From Thiococcus pfennigii (lineage in GTDB: Bacteria; Pseudomonadota; Gammaproteobacteria; Chromatiales; Chromatiaceae): a stretch of DNA of 64,000 nt. Both the position numbers and the translations under genes were made by a program. Below the pieces are notes generated by a model. The model saw nothing but the letters and a program-made list of their open reading frames with translations, was not told the origin of the DNA and searched no databases. The stretch spans positions 40,203 to 104,202 of the forward strand of contig NZ_NRRW01000007.1 of assembly GCF_016583835.1 (NCBI RefSeq), given 5' to 3'. Numbering within the stretch: the stretch's first letter is position 1; each line of letters begins with the position of its first letter. Shown here one piece after another: positions 37,974 through 47,223 of this stretch.

Positions 37974-39929
37974 ATGAACGCGATGACAACGCCTCGGCGA
38001 GGCGGGTTGGAGCGACAGTCGGCTTGGTCGGCGTCCGCTGCCGTGCCGGAAGATGTGGCGCTGCTGCCCGGGACGATCGGCTGCGATGCCGCCGGCACCT
38101 TGCCGGGCCTCTTCGCCCGGCGGGTCGCACTGACCCCGGATCAGGTGGCCTACCGAGCATTCGGTGCGGAGGACTGGCAGAGCTGCAGTTGGCGGGCGAT
38201 GGCCCGCCTGGTCGCCCGTTGGCAGGCGGCGCTCGCGAGCGAGGGGCTCGCCCCCGGCGAGCGCGTCGCCGTGGGGCTACCCAACGGTATCGACTGGGTC
38301 TGCGTCGACCAGGCCGCGCTGGGCCTCGGCCTGGTCACGGTACCCCTCTACGTCAGCGACAGCCCCGGCAACCTGGCCCATATCCTCGAGGACTCTGGTG
38401 CGCGACTGCTGGTGCTCGACAGCGAGGCACAGTGGTCCGCGCTGGCGCCGCAGCGGGAACGCCTCGCGGCCGTCGGGCGCGTGCTGTGCCGGAGCCTCGG
38501 GGCCGACGCGGACGACCCGCGGCTGCGACGCATCGCCGACTGGCTGCCCGGTGACGATGCACCGATCGGCGAGCCGCAGGACCGCACCCAGGGTCCCGAC
38601 GCGCTGGCGACCCTGATCTACACCTCGGGCACCACTGGCCCGAGCAAGGCGGTGATGCTCTCGCACCGCAACATCCTGTGGAACGCGGAGGCCGTGCTGC
38701 ACCGCATCCCGGCCTATCCGAGCGACGAATTCCTGTCCTTCCTGCCGCTGGCCCATGCCTTCGAGCGCACCGTCGGCTGCTATCTGCCGATGATGGCCGG
38801 CTGCCCCGTCGCCTACGCCCGCTCCATCGAGCAGTTGCGCGAGGACCTGCTGGTGATCCGCCCCAGGGCGCTGCTGTCGGTGCCGCGCATCTACGACAAG
38901 ATCTATGTCGCGATCCACGAGAAGGTCGGCGAGCAGGGGCCGAAGCGCCGGCTGCTCGAGGCGACCGTCGCCATCGGCTGGCGCCGCCATCTGGCCGCCC
39001 GGGGACGCGGCCCGGCACCGAGCCTGCGCGACTGGCTGCTGTGGCCGCTGCTCGAGCGGATCGTCGCCCGGCCGGTGCTCGATCGGCTCGGCGGCCGCCT
39101 GCGCGTCGCCGTCAGCGGCGGGGCGCCGTTGGCACCCACCGTGGCCCGCTTCTTCATCGGCCTGGGCCTGCCGCTGACCGAGGGCTACGGGCTTACCGAG
39201 GCCGCCCCCGTGGTGACCGCCACCGAGCCCAGGGACTGCCTGCCGGGCTGCGTCGGCACGCCGCTGCCCGGCATCGAGACGCGGCTCGGTCCCGCGGGGG
39301 AGCTGCTCGTGCGCGCGCCCTCCGTGATGATGGGCTATTGGAATCGGCCCGAGGAGACTGCGCGGGCCGTCGATCGCGACGGCTGGCTGCATACCGGTGA
39401 TATCGCCGAGCGACGCGACGGTGGCTATCTCGCCATTGGCGGCCGGCTCAAGGAGATCCTGGTCCTGTCCACGGGCCACAAGATCGCGCCGATGGACATG
39501 GAGATGGCCCTGACGATGGACCCGCTGATCGAGCAGGCGATGGTCGTCGGCGAAGGCCGCCAGTACCCGGCCGCAATGTTGGTGCTCTCGGAGCGGCCAT
39601 GGCAGCGCCTGGCCGCTGCGTTGGGGCTCGACCCGCAGGACCCGGCCTCGTTGGCCGACCCGCGGGTCATCGACGCGCTGCTCGCGCGGACCGAGGAGCG
39701 CCTCGCCGAATTCCCGGACTGGGCACGCCTGCGTGCGCTCCATCCGACCCTCGCCCCCTGGACCATCACCGATGGCCTGATCACGCCGACGATGAAGATC
39801 AAGCGCGATGTCCTCGAAGGGCGCTTCGCCGCGGAGATCGCCGAGCTGTACGCGCAACCGAGACGCCGGCCTGGCGAGGCGGCGCCCGCATCGCCGCCTG
39901 GGCGGCCCGGGGACGGACGCCGGGCATGA
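37974..39929 (+). CDS. Long-chain acyl-CoA synthetase (FadD15-like AMP-binding enzyme)
   Basis: 651 residues. Adenylate-forming motifs are present: A3 LIYTSGTTGPSKAVMLSH (about residue 216), A5 GYGLTEAAPVV, A7 HTGDIA, A8 GRLKEILVLSTGHKIAP, and the A10 lysine in TPTMKIKR. The internal LLSVPRIYDKIYVAIHEKV and PLAHAFERTVGCYLPM are typical of the long-chain group. It activates a fatty acid as acyl-AMP and transfers it to CoA. GGGGGAGG precedes the ATG. The stop overlaps the next start by four bases, coupling it to the ACP-FAAL-PlsC fusion. Confidence 0.93.
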   Translation: MNAMTTPRRGGLERQSAWSASAAVPEDVALLPGTIGCDAAGTLPGLFARRVALTPDQVAYRAFGAEDWQSCSWRAMARLVARWQAALASEGLAPGERVAVGLPNGIDWVCVDQAALGLGLVTVPLYVSDSPGNLAHILEDSGARLLVLDSEAQWSALAPQRERLAAVGRVLCRSLGADADDPRLRRIADWLPGDDAPIGEPQDRTQGPDALATLIYTSGTTGPSKAVMLSHRNILWNAEAVLHRIPAYPSDEFLSFLPLAHAFERTVGCYLPMMAGCPVAYARSIEQLREDLLVIRPRALLSVPRIYDKIYVAIHEKVGEQGPKRRLLEATVAIGWRRHLAARGRGPAPSLRDWLLWPLLERIVARPVLDRLGGRLRVAVSGGAPLAPTVARFFIGLGLPLTEGYGLTEAAPVVTATEPRDCLPGCVGTPLPGIETRLGPAGELLVRAPSVMMGYWNRPEETARAVDRDGWLHTGDIAERRDGGYLAIGGRLKEILVLSTGHKIAPMDMEMALTMDPLIEQAMVVGEGRQYPAAMLVLSERPWQRLAAALGLDPQDPASLADPRVIDALLARTEERLAEFPDWARLRALHPTLAPWTITDGLITPTMKIKRDVLEGRFAAEIAELYAQPRRRPGEAAPASPPGRPGDGRRA

Positions 39930-42742
39930 GGGATGCGGATGATCAGTTCGCGCAGCAGGGGCGCCTGCTCGAGATCCTGCGTGGCCTAATCCATGGAGGG
40001 GCACAGGGCGCCGGCCTGGCGCCGCCGCCGGAGGAGATCACGCTCGACACGCGACTGGAGACGGACCTGGGCCTGGACAGCCTCGGTCGCGCCGAGCTGA
40101 TCGCACGGGTGGAGCGAGGCTTCGACCTCGAACTGCCGGATGATGCGCTGCTCGCAACCACGGCGCGGGACCTGCTGAAACGGATCCAGGCGGCCGCACC
40201 GGCCAGCGCCCGCCTGACCTCGGCCAGGCCGGCGGCGGCGCGGCCCGAGGGTGGGGACATGGCCGTCCCGACCAGCGCCCGCACCTTGTCGGAGGTCCTC
40301 GATCACCACGTCACCCGGCATCCGTCCCGGGTCCACATCCTCTTGTACGAGGAGCCCGAGCGCATCCGGCCGATTCGCTATGCGGACCTCGCCGAGGGCG
40401 CCGCACGGGTCGCCGCGGGCCTGCGCGGCGCGGGGCTCGCGCGCGGTGCCACGGTCGCGCTGATGCTGCCGACCGGCGTCGACTACTTCTTCGGCTTTCT
40501 CGGTATCCTCCAGGCCGGTGGCATCCCTGTGCCCATCTACCCGCCCGCGCGACCCGAGCAGCTCGAGGATCACCTGCGCCGTCACGCTGGCCTGCTCGCC
40601 AACGCCGGCGCGGTCTTCCTGATCACGGTGCCCGAGGCGCGCATCGCCGCGCGCCTGCTCAAGGCGCGGGTCGCCTCGCTGCGCGCCGTGCTGACGCCGG
40701 CCCAGCTTGCCGAGGCCGCGCCTGGATGGACCGCCGTGCCGGCCGATGGCGAGGCGATCGCGATGCTGCAATACACCTCGGGCAGCACGGGCGCGCCCAA
40801 GGGTGTGGTCCTGTCCCACGCTGACCTGCTCGCCAACATCCGCGCGATGGGCACGGCCGTCGCTGTGCGGCCGGACGACTGTTTCGTGAGCTGGCTGCCG
40901 CTCTATCACGACATGGGCCTGATCGGTGCCTGGCTCGGCAGCCTCTATTTCGGCACGCCGCTGGTGTCCATGTCGCCGCTGGCCTTTCTGGCCCGGCCGC
41001 TGCGCTGGCTGAAGGCAATCCACGACCACCGGGCGACCCTGTCCGCGGCGCCCAACTTCGCCTACGAGCTGTGCCTGAGCCGTATCCCGGAGGCCGACCT
41101 CGGCGGCCTCGACCTGAGTTGCTGGCGCCGTGCCTTCAACGGTGCCGAACCGGTCAGCGCCGCGACCCTGCGCCGTTTCGCCGCACGCTTCGCCCGTTGC
41201 GGGCTGCGGGGGGATGCCTTGGCCCCGGTCTACGGTCTGGCCGAGGCGGCCGTCGGGCTCGCCTTTCCGCCGCCCGAGCGCGGCCCGCGCATCGACTGCA
41301 TCGATCGCCAGCGCTTCGCTGCCGAGGGTCGGGCGCTGCCGGTGCCCTGCGACGACCCGCAGGCCATGACCGTCGTCGGCTGCGGCCAGGCGCTGCCGGG
41401 CTATCGGCTGCGCGTCGTCGACCCCGCTGGCCGGGTGTTGCCCGAGCGCCAGGAGGGGCGGCTGGAGTTTCAGGGGCCCTCGGCGACCCGCGGCTACTTC
41501 CGCTACCCAGAGGCGAGTGCGGCGCTGATCCGGGACGGTTGGCACGACACCGGGGATCGCGCCTACCTGGCCGACGGCGAGCTGCACCTGACCGGACGGG
41601 TCAAGGACATGATCATCCGCGGCGGCCGCAACCTCTATCCCTACGAGGTCGAGGAGGCCGTCGGCGAGTTGCCCGGCATCCGCCGCGGCTGCGTGGCCGC
41701 CTTCGCCGCCACCGACCCGGTCAATGGCAGCGAGCGGCTGGTGTTGGTCGCCGAGACCCGCGAGCGCGATCCCGAGCGCCGCGCCGCGCTGCAGAAGGGC
41801 GTCCGCGAACGCGCCAGCGACGTCCTCGGCCTGCCGCCGGACGAGGTGCTGCTGGCGCCGCCGCGCGCGGTGCCCAAGACCTCCAGCGGCAAGCTGCGCC
41901 GCGGTGCGACCCGTGACCGCTATCTCGCCGGCACCCTGGCGCAGGGCCCGCCCCCGGCGCTGTGGCAGCTCGTGCGTCTGACCCTGACCGGCGCGGCGAT
42001 GAGCATGTCACGCCAGCTCCGGCGACTGCCGGCGCGGATCTACGCCGGCTATGCCTGGGGGCTCTTCGGGCTCATCGTGCCCTGGGTCTGGCTCGGCGTG
42101 CTGGTGGCCCCTCGGCCGGCCTGGCGCTGGGCCATTGCGCGCGGTGGCGTGCGCCTGTTGCGACGGCTCGCCTTCGTGCGGCTCGAGGTCTCGGGCGCCG
42201 AGTACATCCCAGCCGCCGGTCGGGCCTTCGTGCTGGCCGCCAACCATCAAAGCTATCTGGATGCGCCGCTGCTCGTGGACGCCATCGCGCGGCCCATCGG
42301 CTTCCTGGCCAAGCAGGGGTTGGCCCGCAGGCCGCTCGTGCGCGTGCTGTTGCAGCGGCTCGGCACCCGCTTCGTCGAGCGCTTCGACCCGGTTCAGAGT
42401 GCTGCCGACACCGCCGATCTCGGCGGGGTGCTGCGGCGGGGCGAGCCCCTGGGCTTCTTTCCCGAGGGCACCTTCCTCGAGCGTCCCAGCCTGCTGCCCT
42501 TCCGCATGGGTGCCTTTCTCTCCGCGGCGAGCGCCGGCGTGCCGCTGCTGCCGGTCGCGATCCGCGGCACCCGCGACCTGATGCCGGGCACGACCTTCTT
42601 CCCGCGCCCGGGCCGTGTGCAGATCCTGATCGGTGCCCCGCTGATGCCGGACGGCAGCGACTGGCCTGCGGCCGTGCGCCTGCGCGACCGGGCGCGCGCC
42701 GTCATCGCGCGGGACAGCGGCGAGCCGCCCGTGGCGCTGTGA
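39926..42742 (+). CDS. Three-domain fusion: acyl carrier protein - fatty acyl-AMP ligase - PlsC acyltransferase
   Basis: 938 residues. Domain 1 (about 10-90) is an acyl carrier protein with the phosphopantetheine serine in LGLDSLGRAE near residue 52. Domain 2 (about 115-680) is a FAAL-type adenylating enzyme: LQYTSGSTGAPKGVVLSH, SWLPLYHDMGLIG, YGLAEAAVGLAF, DTGDRAYL, GRNLYPYEVE, PKTSSGKLRR. Domain 3 (about 735-925) is a PlsC-like acyltransferase with NHQSYLD (HxxxxD, near 773) and FFPEGTFLERPS, preceded by a hydrophobic stretch (GLFGLIVPWVWLGVLV). The layout suggests that an acyl group is activated, loaded on the fused carrier and transferred to a lipid acceptor at the membrane. The order is seen; the reaction is inferred. 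Confidence 0.93.
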   Translation: MRDADDQFAQQGRLLEILRGLIHGGAQGAGLAPPPEEITLDTRLETDLGLDSLGRAELIARVERGFDLELPDDALLATTARDLLKRIQAAAPASARLTSARPAAARPEGGDMAVPTSARTLSEVLDHHVTRHPSRVHILLYEEPERIRPIRYADLAEGAARVAAGLRGAGLARGATVALMLPTGVDYFFGFLGILQAGGIPVPIYPPARPEQLEDHLRRHAGLLANAGAVFLITVPEARIAARLLKARVASLRAVLTPAQLAEAAPGWTAVPADGEAIAMLQYTSGSTGAPKGVVLSHADLLANIRAMGTAVAVRPDDCFVSWLPLYHDMGLIGAWLGSLYFGTPLVSMSPLAFLARPLRWLKAIHDHRATLSAAPNFAYELCLSRIPEADLGGLDLSCWRRAFNGAEPVSAATLRRFAARFARCGLRGDALAPVYGLAEAAVGLAFPPPERGPRIDCIDRQRFAAEGRALPVPCDDPQAMTVVGCGQALPGYRLRVVDPAGRVLPERQEGRLEFQGPSATRGYFRYPEASAALIRDGWHDTGDRAYLADGELHLTGRVKDMIIRGGRNLYPYEVEEAVGELPGIRRGCVAAFAATDPVNGSERLVLVAETRERDPERRAALQKGVRERASDVLGLPPDEVLLAPPRAVPKTSSGKLRRGATRDRYLAGTLAQGPPPALWQLVRLTLTGAAMSMSRQLRRLPARIYAGYAWGLFGLIVPWVWLGVLVAPRPAWRWAIARGGVRLLRRLAFVRLEVSGAEYIPAAGRAFVLAANHQSYLDAPLLVDAIARPIGFLAKQGLARRPLVRVLLQRLGTRFVERFDPVQSAADTADLGGVLRRGEPLGFFPEGTFLERPSLLPFRMGAFLSAASAGVPLLPVAIRGTRDLMPGTTFFPRPGRVQILIGAPLMPDGSDWPAAVRLRDRARAVIARDSGEPPVAL

Positions 42743-42791
42743 CCATCGAGCGGGGAGGGCATCCCACCAGTGCCCCTGCGACGCCCACCCG

Positions 42792-44642
42792 ATGGCCGGC
42801 CAGGAGGGCGGCGCTCTCGATAGCGCGTCGGGAACCGATCGGCCCCCTTCGGGGTCTCTCTCGTTCGTGGACAGCATCAAGACCGATATCGCGATCGTCG
42901 GCGCCGGTGGCGCCGGCCTGCGAGCCGCGCTCGCGGCGGCCGAGGCGCGCCCGGATCTCGGGATCGCGTTGATCTCCAAGGTCGTGCCGATGCGCAGCCA
43001 CACGGTGGCCGCCGAAGGCGGCGCGGCCGGAGTCGTGCAGGCCCATGACCGGCTCGAGGACCATTTCAACGACACGGTCTCCGGCGGCGACTGGCTGTGC
43101 GAGCAGGATGTCGTCGAGTTCTTCGTGCGGCGCGCGGCCGCCGAACTGACCCAACTGGAACACTGGGGCTGTCCCTGGTCGCGCCAGGCCGATGGCCGCG
43201 TCGCGGTGCGGGCCTTCGGCGGGATGGGGACCGAGCGGACCTGGTACGCCGCCGACAAGACCGGCTTCCACCTGCTCACGACCCTATTCCAGACCGCGCT
43301 GCGCCACCCCGGCATCCGGCGCTTCGACGAACACTTCTGTCTCGATCTGCTGGTCGCCGACGGCCGGGTGCAGGGCGTCGTCGCGCTCGACCTCGCGGCC
43401 GGCGCGATCCGCTTGATCCAGGCCAAGGCCGTGATCCTGGCCACCGGTGGCGCCGGTCGGGTCTACCGATTCAATACCAACGGCGGCATCGTCACCGGCG
43501 ACGGCCTGGCCTTGGCCTATCGCCACCGCGTCCCGCTGCGCGACATGGAATTCGTCCAGTATCACCCGACCGGGCTGCCTGGCACCGGTGTGTTGGTCAC
43601 CGAGGGCTGCCGCGGCGAGGGCGGCATCCTGCTCAATCGCGACGGTTACCGTTACCTCCAGGATTACGGCCTCGGCCCCGAGACGCCGATCGGCCAACCG
43701 CGCAATCGCACGATGGAGCTGGGGCCGCGCGACCGCCTGTCGCAGGCCTTCTGGTTCGAGCAGCAGAAGGGCCGGACCCTGAGGCACCCGGTCTGGGGCG
43801 ATGTCGTGCAGCTGGATCTACGCCACCTGGGCGAGGCGCGGATCGACGAGCGGCTGCCGTTCGTCCGCGAACTGGCCCGGGCCTACGCGAACGTCGATCC
43901 GGTTCACGAGCCGATCCCGGTGCGCCCGGCGGTGCACTACACGATGGGCGGTATCGAGACGGACTGCCGCGCTGCGACCCGGCTGCCGGGGCTCTTCGCG
44001 GTCGGCGAATGCGCGAGCACCGGGTTGCATGGCGCCAACCGGCTCGGCTCCAACTCCCTGACCGAACTCCTGGTCTTCGGCCGGGTGGCCGGTGAGGAGG
44101 CCGCCCAGATCGCCGCGACGACAAGCCTCGACGCGAGCCCGGCGCTGCGGCGCGAGGCCGACGCGATCGCAGCGCGGGCACGCTCGCTCATCAACCCGGA
44201 TGGCCAGGAATCCGTCCCGGCGCTGCGCGACGCGCTCGGCGAGGCCATGGAGGCCGGCCTCGGGATCTTCCGCACCGAAGAGGGCATGCAGCAGACCGCG
44301 GACCAGATCGCGAGCCTAAAGCGTCGTTACCGGGCGGCCCGCGTGACCGATCGATCGAACGTCTTCAACACCGAATGGCTCCAGGCGCTCGAGCTCGGCT
44401 TCCTGCTCGATGTCGCCGAGGCCATGGTCCACTCGGCGCTGGCGCGCCGCGAGTCGCGCGGTGCGCACCATCGGCTCGATGCCTACCGGAGCCGCGACGA
44501 CGAGCGCTTCCTCAAGCACACGCTGTCCCGCTTCCGCGACGATGGCCCGCCGGAGATCGGGCATGCGCCGGTCACGATCACGACGAGCCCGCCAGCCCAG
44601 CGGTCCTACGGCGGCGACGGACGAGGATCCGGCGAGCGATGA
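42792..44642 (+). CDS. frdA: Fumarate reductase flavoprotein subunit
   Basis: 616 residues, closely resembling FrdA of four-subunit quinol:fumarate reductases. Features: dinucleotide site DIAIVGAGGAGLRAALAAAEA, the covalent-FAD histidine in RSHTVAAEGGAAG, WGCPWSRQADG, EFVQYHPTGLPGTGVLVTEGCRGEGG, and the substrate-site VRPAVHYTMGGIETD. The first 25 residues are not conserved; GTG 42867 (just before DSIKTDIAIVG) is an alternative start. It may run as fumarate reductase or as succinate dehydrogenase depending on the quinone. The stop overlaps frdB. Confidence 0.95.
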   Translation: MAGQEGGALDSASGTDRPPSGSLSFVDSIKTDIAIVGAGGAGLRAALAAAEARPDLGIALISKVVPMRSHTVAAEGGAAGVVQAHDRLEDHFNDTVSGGDWLCEQDVVEFFVRRAAAELTQLEHWGCPWSRQADGRVAVRAFGGMGTERTWYAADKTGFHLLTTLFQTALRHPGIRRFDEHFCLDLLVADGRVQGVVALDLAAGAIRLIQAKAVILATGGAGRVYRFNTNGGIVTGDGLALAYRHRVPLRDMEFVQYHPTGLPGTGVLVTEGCRGEGGILLNRDGYRYLQDYGLGPETPIGQPRNRTMELGPRDRLSQAFWFEQQKGRTLRHPVWGDVVQLDLRHLGEARIDERLPFVRELARAYANVDPVHEPIPVRPAVHYTMGGIETDCRAATRLPGLFAVGECASTGLHGANRLGSNSLTELLVFGRVAGEEAAQIAATTSLDASPALRREADAIAARARSLINPDGQESVPALRDALGEAMEAGLGIFRTEEGMQQTADQIASLKRRYRAARVTDRSNVFNTEWLQALELGFLLDVAEAMVHSALARRESRGAHHRLDAYRSRDDERFLKHTLSRFRDDGPPEIGHAPVTITTSPPAQRSYGGDGRGSGER

Positions 44643-45415
44643 ACGGGACCATCGTCATCGAGGTCCAGCGCTATCGGCCCGAGCAGGATCCGCACCCCTG
44701 GTGGCAGGCGTTCGAGCTGGACTACCGCCCGGAGATGTCGGTGCTCGACGCGCTGCACCAGATCAGGGATCGCCACGACAGCGGCCTCGCGTACCGCTGG
44801 AGCTGTCGTATGGCGATCTGCGGCAGTTGCGGCCTGATGGTCGACGGCGTGCCGCGGCTCGGCTGCAAGACCTTCCTGCGCGACTACTACCCGGACAGGA
44901 TCCGGCTCGGACCGCTCGCCCATTTCCCGATCGAGCGCGACCTGATCGTCGATCTGCGCGACTTCCTCGACAAGCTCGCCGCGGTCAAGCCCTATCTGAT
45001 CCGCGCCGCGCAAGACGAACGACCGAGCGAGCCCCGGCGCCAGACCCCGGCGCAGTTGGCCCGTTTCCTGCCGTTTGCACAGTGCATCAGCTGCGGCCTC
45101 TGCTACGCCGCCTGCCCCGAGTACGGGTTGAACAACCGCTTCTTCGGCCCGGCCGCGCTGGCCCTACTGCACCGCTACAACCGCGACAGCCGCGATCAGG
45201 GCCGCGCCGAGCGGCTGCCGACCATGAACGCCGAGGACGGGGTCTGGGGCTGCACCTTCGTCGGCTACTGTTCGCAGGTCTGCCCGAAGGGCGTCGACCC
45301 GGCGGCGGCGATCAATCAGGGCAAGATCGTGAGCGTCATCGACTATGTTCGCCACCTGGTCGGGCTGAGTCCCGCGACGTTGGGACAAGACGCGACCCAG
45401 GAGGGTGAACGATGA
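44639..45415 (+). CDS. frdB: Fumarate reductase iron-sulfur subunit
   Basis: 258 residues. N-terminal 2Fe-2S ferredoxin cysteines lie in YRWSCRMAICGSCGLMVDG and the downstream GCKTFLRDY; C-terminal cluster motifs CISCGLCYAACPEYG and CTFVGYCSQVCPKGVDPAAAINQGK coordinate the 4Fe-4S and 3Fe-4S centres. It carries electrons between FrdCD-bound quinol and the FrdA flavin. It overlaps frdA and frdC by ATGA-type junctions. Confidence 0.96.
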   Translation: MNGTIVIEVQRYRPEQDPHPWWQAFELDYRPEMSVLDALHQIRDRHDSGLAYRWSCRMAICGSCGLMVDGVPRLGCKTFLRDYYPDRIRLGPLAHFPIERDLIVDLRDFLDKLAAVKPYLIRAAQDERPSEPRRQTPAQLARFLPFAQCISCGLCYAACPEYGLNNRFFGPAALALLHRYNRDSRDQGRAERLPTMNAEDGVWGCTFVGYCSQVCPKGVDPAAAINQGKIVSVIDYVRHLVGLSPATLGQDATQEGER

Positions 45416-45807
45416 GCGCGCGCCGGCCCTACATCCGGCCAATGCCGAGGACCTGGTGGCTCCGCAACCCGGTGTTCCGCCGCTATATGCTGCGCGAGGC
45501 GACGGCCCTGTTCGTCGGCGGTTACGGCCTCGTGCTGCTGTGGGGGCTGTCTGCGCTCAGGCAGGGGGAGGGCGCCTGGCTGGCCTACCTGGCCGGGCTG
45601 TCGCATCCACTGGCGCTCGCCTTCCACACCCTCGCGCTGGCGATGGCCCTGTACCATACGGTCACCTGGTTCGCGCTGACGCCCAAGCTGATGCCGTCGC
45701 GGATCGGCAACCGCCCGATCCCGGCCCGTTGGGTCAAGGCCGCGCACTATGGCCTCTTCGCGCTGTGCAGCCTCGTGATCCTGCTGCTCGCGGCCGGGGT
45801 GCACTGA
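45412..45807 (+). CDS. frdC: Fumarate reductase membrane subunit C
   Basis: 131 residues. It begins with RPYIRPMPRTWWLRNPVFRRYMLREATALFVGGY, the FrdC signature with the quinone-site arginine/glutamate region. Three membrane helices follow; LALAFHTLALAMALYHTVTWFALTPK is the central conserved block. It anchors FrdAB together with FrdD. It overlaps frdB. Unlike in the compact enteric operon, 160 bp of repeat-like DNA separate it from frdD. Confidence 0.93.
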   Translation: MSARRPYIRPMPRTWWLRNPVFRRYMLREATALFVGGYGLVLLWGLSALRQGEGAWLAYLAGLSHPLALAFHTLALAMALYHTVTWFALTPKLMPSRIGNRPIPARWVKAAHYGLFALCSLVILLLAAGVH

Positions 45808-45912
45808 ACCTAAAAACGGCAGTTGACCGCTACATCATGGATTCAAGTGGTTGAAATCGCGCGGAGGCTCTACGTGGGGCCTGCTCACCCGCTCGGTGAA
45901 GGCCGCTACGGC
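45806..45912 (+). repeat. 107-bp dispersed repeat (copy 1), between frdC and frdD
   Basis: This aligns without gaps to the minus strand of 61439-61545, with about 80% identity by eye. Shared blocks are AACGG-AGTTG, TTGGATTCA-like TGGATTCA, and CACCCGCTCGGTGAAG, followed by CCGCTACGGC. In one frame both copies read W-I-Q-(V/I)-(V/L)-E-x-A-(R/K)-R-L-Y-V-x-P-A-H-P-L-G-E-x-R-Y-G from a TTG codon, after a stop codon. It is either a conserved short ORF fragment or a repeat derived from a coding sequence. Confidence 0.75.
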
Positions 45913-45967
45913 ACCCGATGCACGTCGCCGCTTCATCTCGCCAACGGACAAGACCGGATCAGAAAAG

Positions 45968-46306
45968 ATGAAAAGCGCCCGCCGATCCAATGAACCCCTG
46001 ACCTGGTCCCTGTTCGCCGCCGGTGGCCTACTGGCCGCCTTCCTCACCCCGCCACTGCTGCTCGCGCCCCTTGGCCTCCTCGGCGAGGGGCTGCGGTTCG
46101 AGCGGGTCCGCGCCTTCCTCGACCATCCGCTCGGAGCACTGATCCTCTGGGCGCTGATCGCGTTGCCACTGTGGCACGCGGCCCATCGCCTCTACCACGG
46201 CCTGAGCGACCTGAAGGTCGGTGCCCACCGGCTGACGTATGCGCTCTGCTACGGCTTCGCGTTCCTCGTCACCCTCTACAGCGGCTACCTCGTCTGGTTC
46301 GCGTGA
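45968..46306 (+). CDS. frdD: Fumarate reductase membrane subunit D
   Basis: 112 residues. It starts MKSARRSNEPLTWSLFAAGGLLAAFLTPPLLL, with the FrdD-type first helix, then LILWALIALPLWHAAHRLYHGLSDLKVG and LTYALCYGFAFLVTLYSGYLVW. It pairs with FrdC to bind quinone. ATG 45968 is chosen by family start. The gene is complete despite the inserted spacer upstream, so the operon may still be functional. Confidence 0.92.
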   Translation: MKSARRSNEPLTWSLFAAGGLLAAFLTPPLLLAPLGLLGEGLRFERVRAFLDHPLGALILWALIALPLWHAAHRLYHGLSDLKVGAHRLTYALCYGFAFLVTLYSGYLVWFA

Positions 46307-46604
46307 CGCCGCCCGAGCCCCGAACGGCCTCGGGATTCACGACGAGATCGCGCCGCTAGCGACCCTCTGCTCGTAGGCGCCCTGCCGCCCTTCAGCCTGC
46401 CGAAGGGGACGAGGACGACAGCGCCTCGCCTGCCCCTGTGCCGAGGCGTGACGGCCGGTCACGCCGTGCATGCGCGGAAGTTTAAGAAGATATTAAAATC
46501 GTGATTTTCAGGCGCTGGCCGGTAGGCGAGCGGCGCCTGGGAGCGAGGCCGGCCGCTGCCCCATGAACGGCGACGAGCGTCCGTGAATCCCGAGCAGGAG
46601 ACCC

Positions 46605-47150
46605 ATGATGGCCGAAAGCAAGCAGGACAGCCCCGGCGACGACCGCAACGATGCGCTCCGAGACATCGCCAAGGAGGTCCGTTCTCTGACCGAGGCGTTC
46701 GCCGAAGACAGCCGACGCGATCGACTGCGCATCTACCTCATCCTCATCGTGGCCGGCATCGGTCTCGTCGCGGCCGGCGGCAACGTCTGGCGCCTCGTCG
46801 AGGTCATGAACGAAGACATGGAGTCGATGTCGCACGACATGGCGCTGATGAAACGCTACATGGCCTCGATGCACACCGACATGGGGGCGATGTCCGAGGA
46901 CATCGGCGCGATGCGGACCGACATGGCGACCATGTCCCAAGTCATGCAGACGATGGACACGATGGGTCCGGACGTGCGGCGCATGACCGCCTCGGTCGAG
47001 CAGATGGCGGCGAACGTGGACGCGATGTCCCGATCCGTTGGCGTATTGTCCACGATGACCCCGGCGGTGCAGAAGATGTCCGCCGATACCGGCAGCATGA
47101 CCCGCGACATGCACTGGATGATGCCGTTCAACTGGGTGCCGTTCCAATAG
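46605..47150 (+). CDS. Membrane-anchored methionine-rich coiled-coil protein
   Basis: 181 residues, family not named. The cytoplasmic N terminus (RNDALRDIAKEVRSLTEAFAEDSRRD) is followed by one membrane segment (IYLILIVAGIGLVAAGG), then about 100 residues in which methionine recurs every three to four positions (DMESMSHDMALMKRYMASMHTDMGAM is the pattern start). This is a heptad-like array with methionine in the core. It ends WMMPFNWVPFQ. It could be a methionine-zipper periplasmic rod, or bind copper or silver through thioethers; both are inference. GGAG precedes ATG 46605, and ATG 46608 follows. Confidence 0.72.
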   Translation: MMAESKQDSPGDDRNDALRDIAKEVRSLTEAFAEDSRRDRLRIYLILIVAGIGLVAAGGNVWRLVEVMNEDMESMSHDMALMKRYMASMHTDMGAMSEDIGAMRTDMATMSQVMQTMDTMGPDVRRMTASVEQMAANVDAMSRSVGVLSTMTPAVQKMSADTGSMTRDMHWMMPFNWVPFQ

Positions 47151-47198
47151 TTGTCCGGGCGCCGCGGTCGGCGCCGCGCCGCCCGGCCGCGATTTAAT

Positions 47199-47223
47199 GG
47201 CACCTTGAAAAATTCAAGGTGCC
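47199..47223. repeat. Hairpin GGCACCTTGAA-AAA-TTCAAGGTGCC
   Basis: A perfect 11-bp stem with an AAA loop between the convergent methionine-rich gene and the brnT remnant. A variant (GGGCGCCTTGA, CAAA, TTCGAGGCGCCC) lies at 49780-49806 next to the three-hairpin repeat. It could terminate transcription in either direction. Confidence 0.65.
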
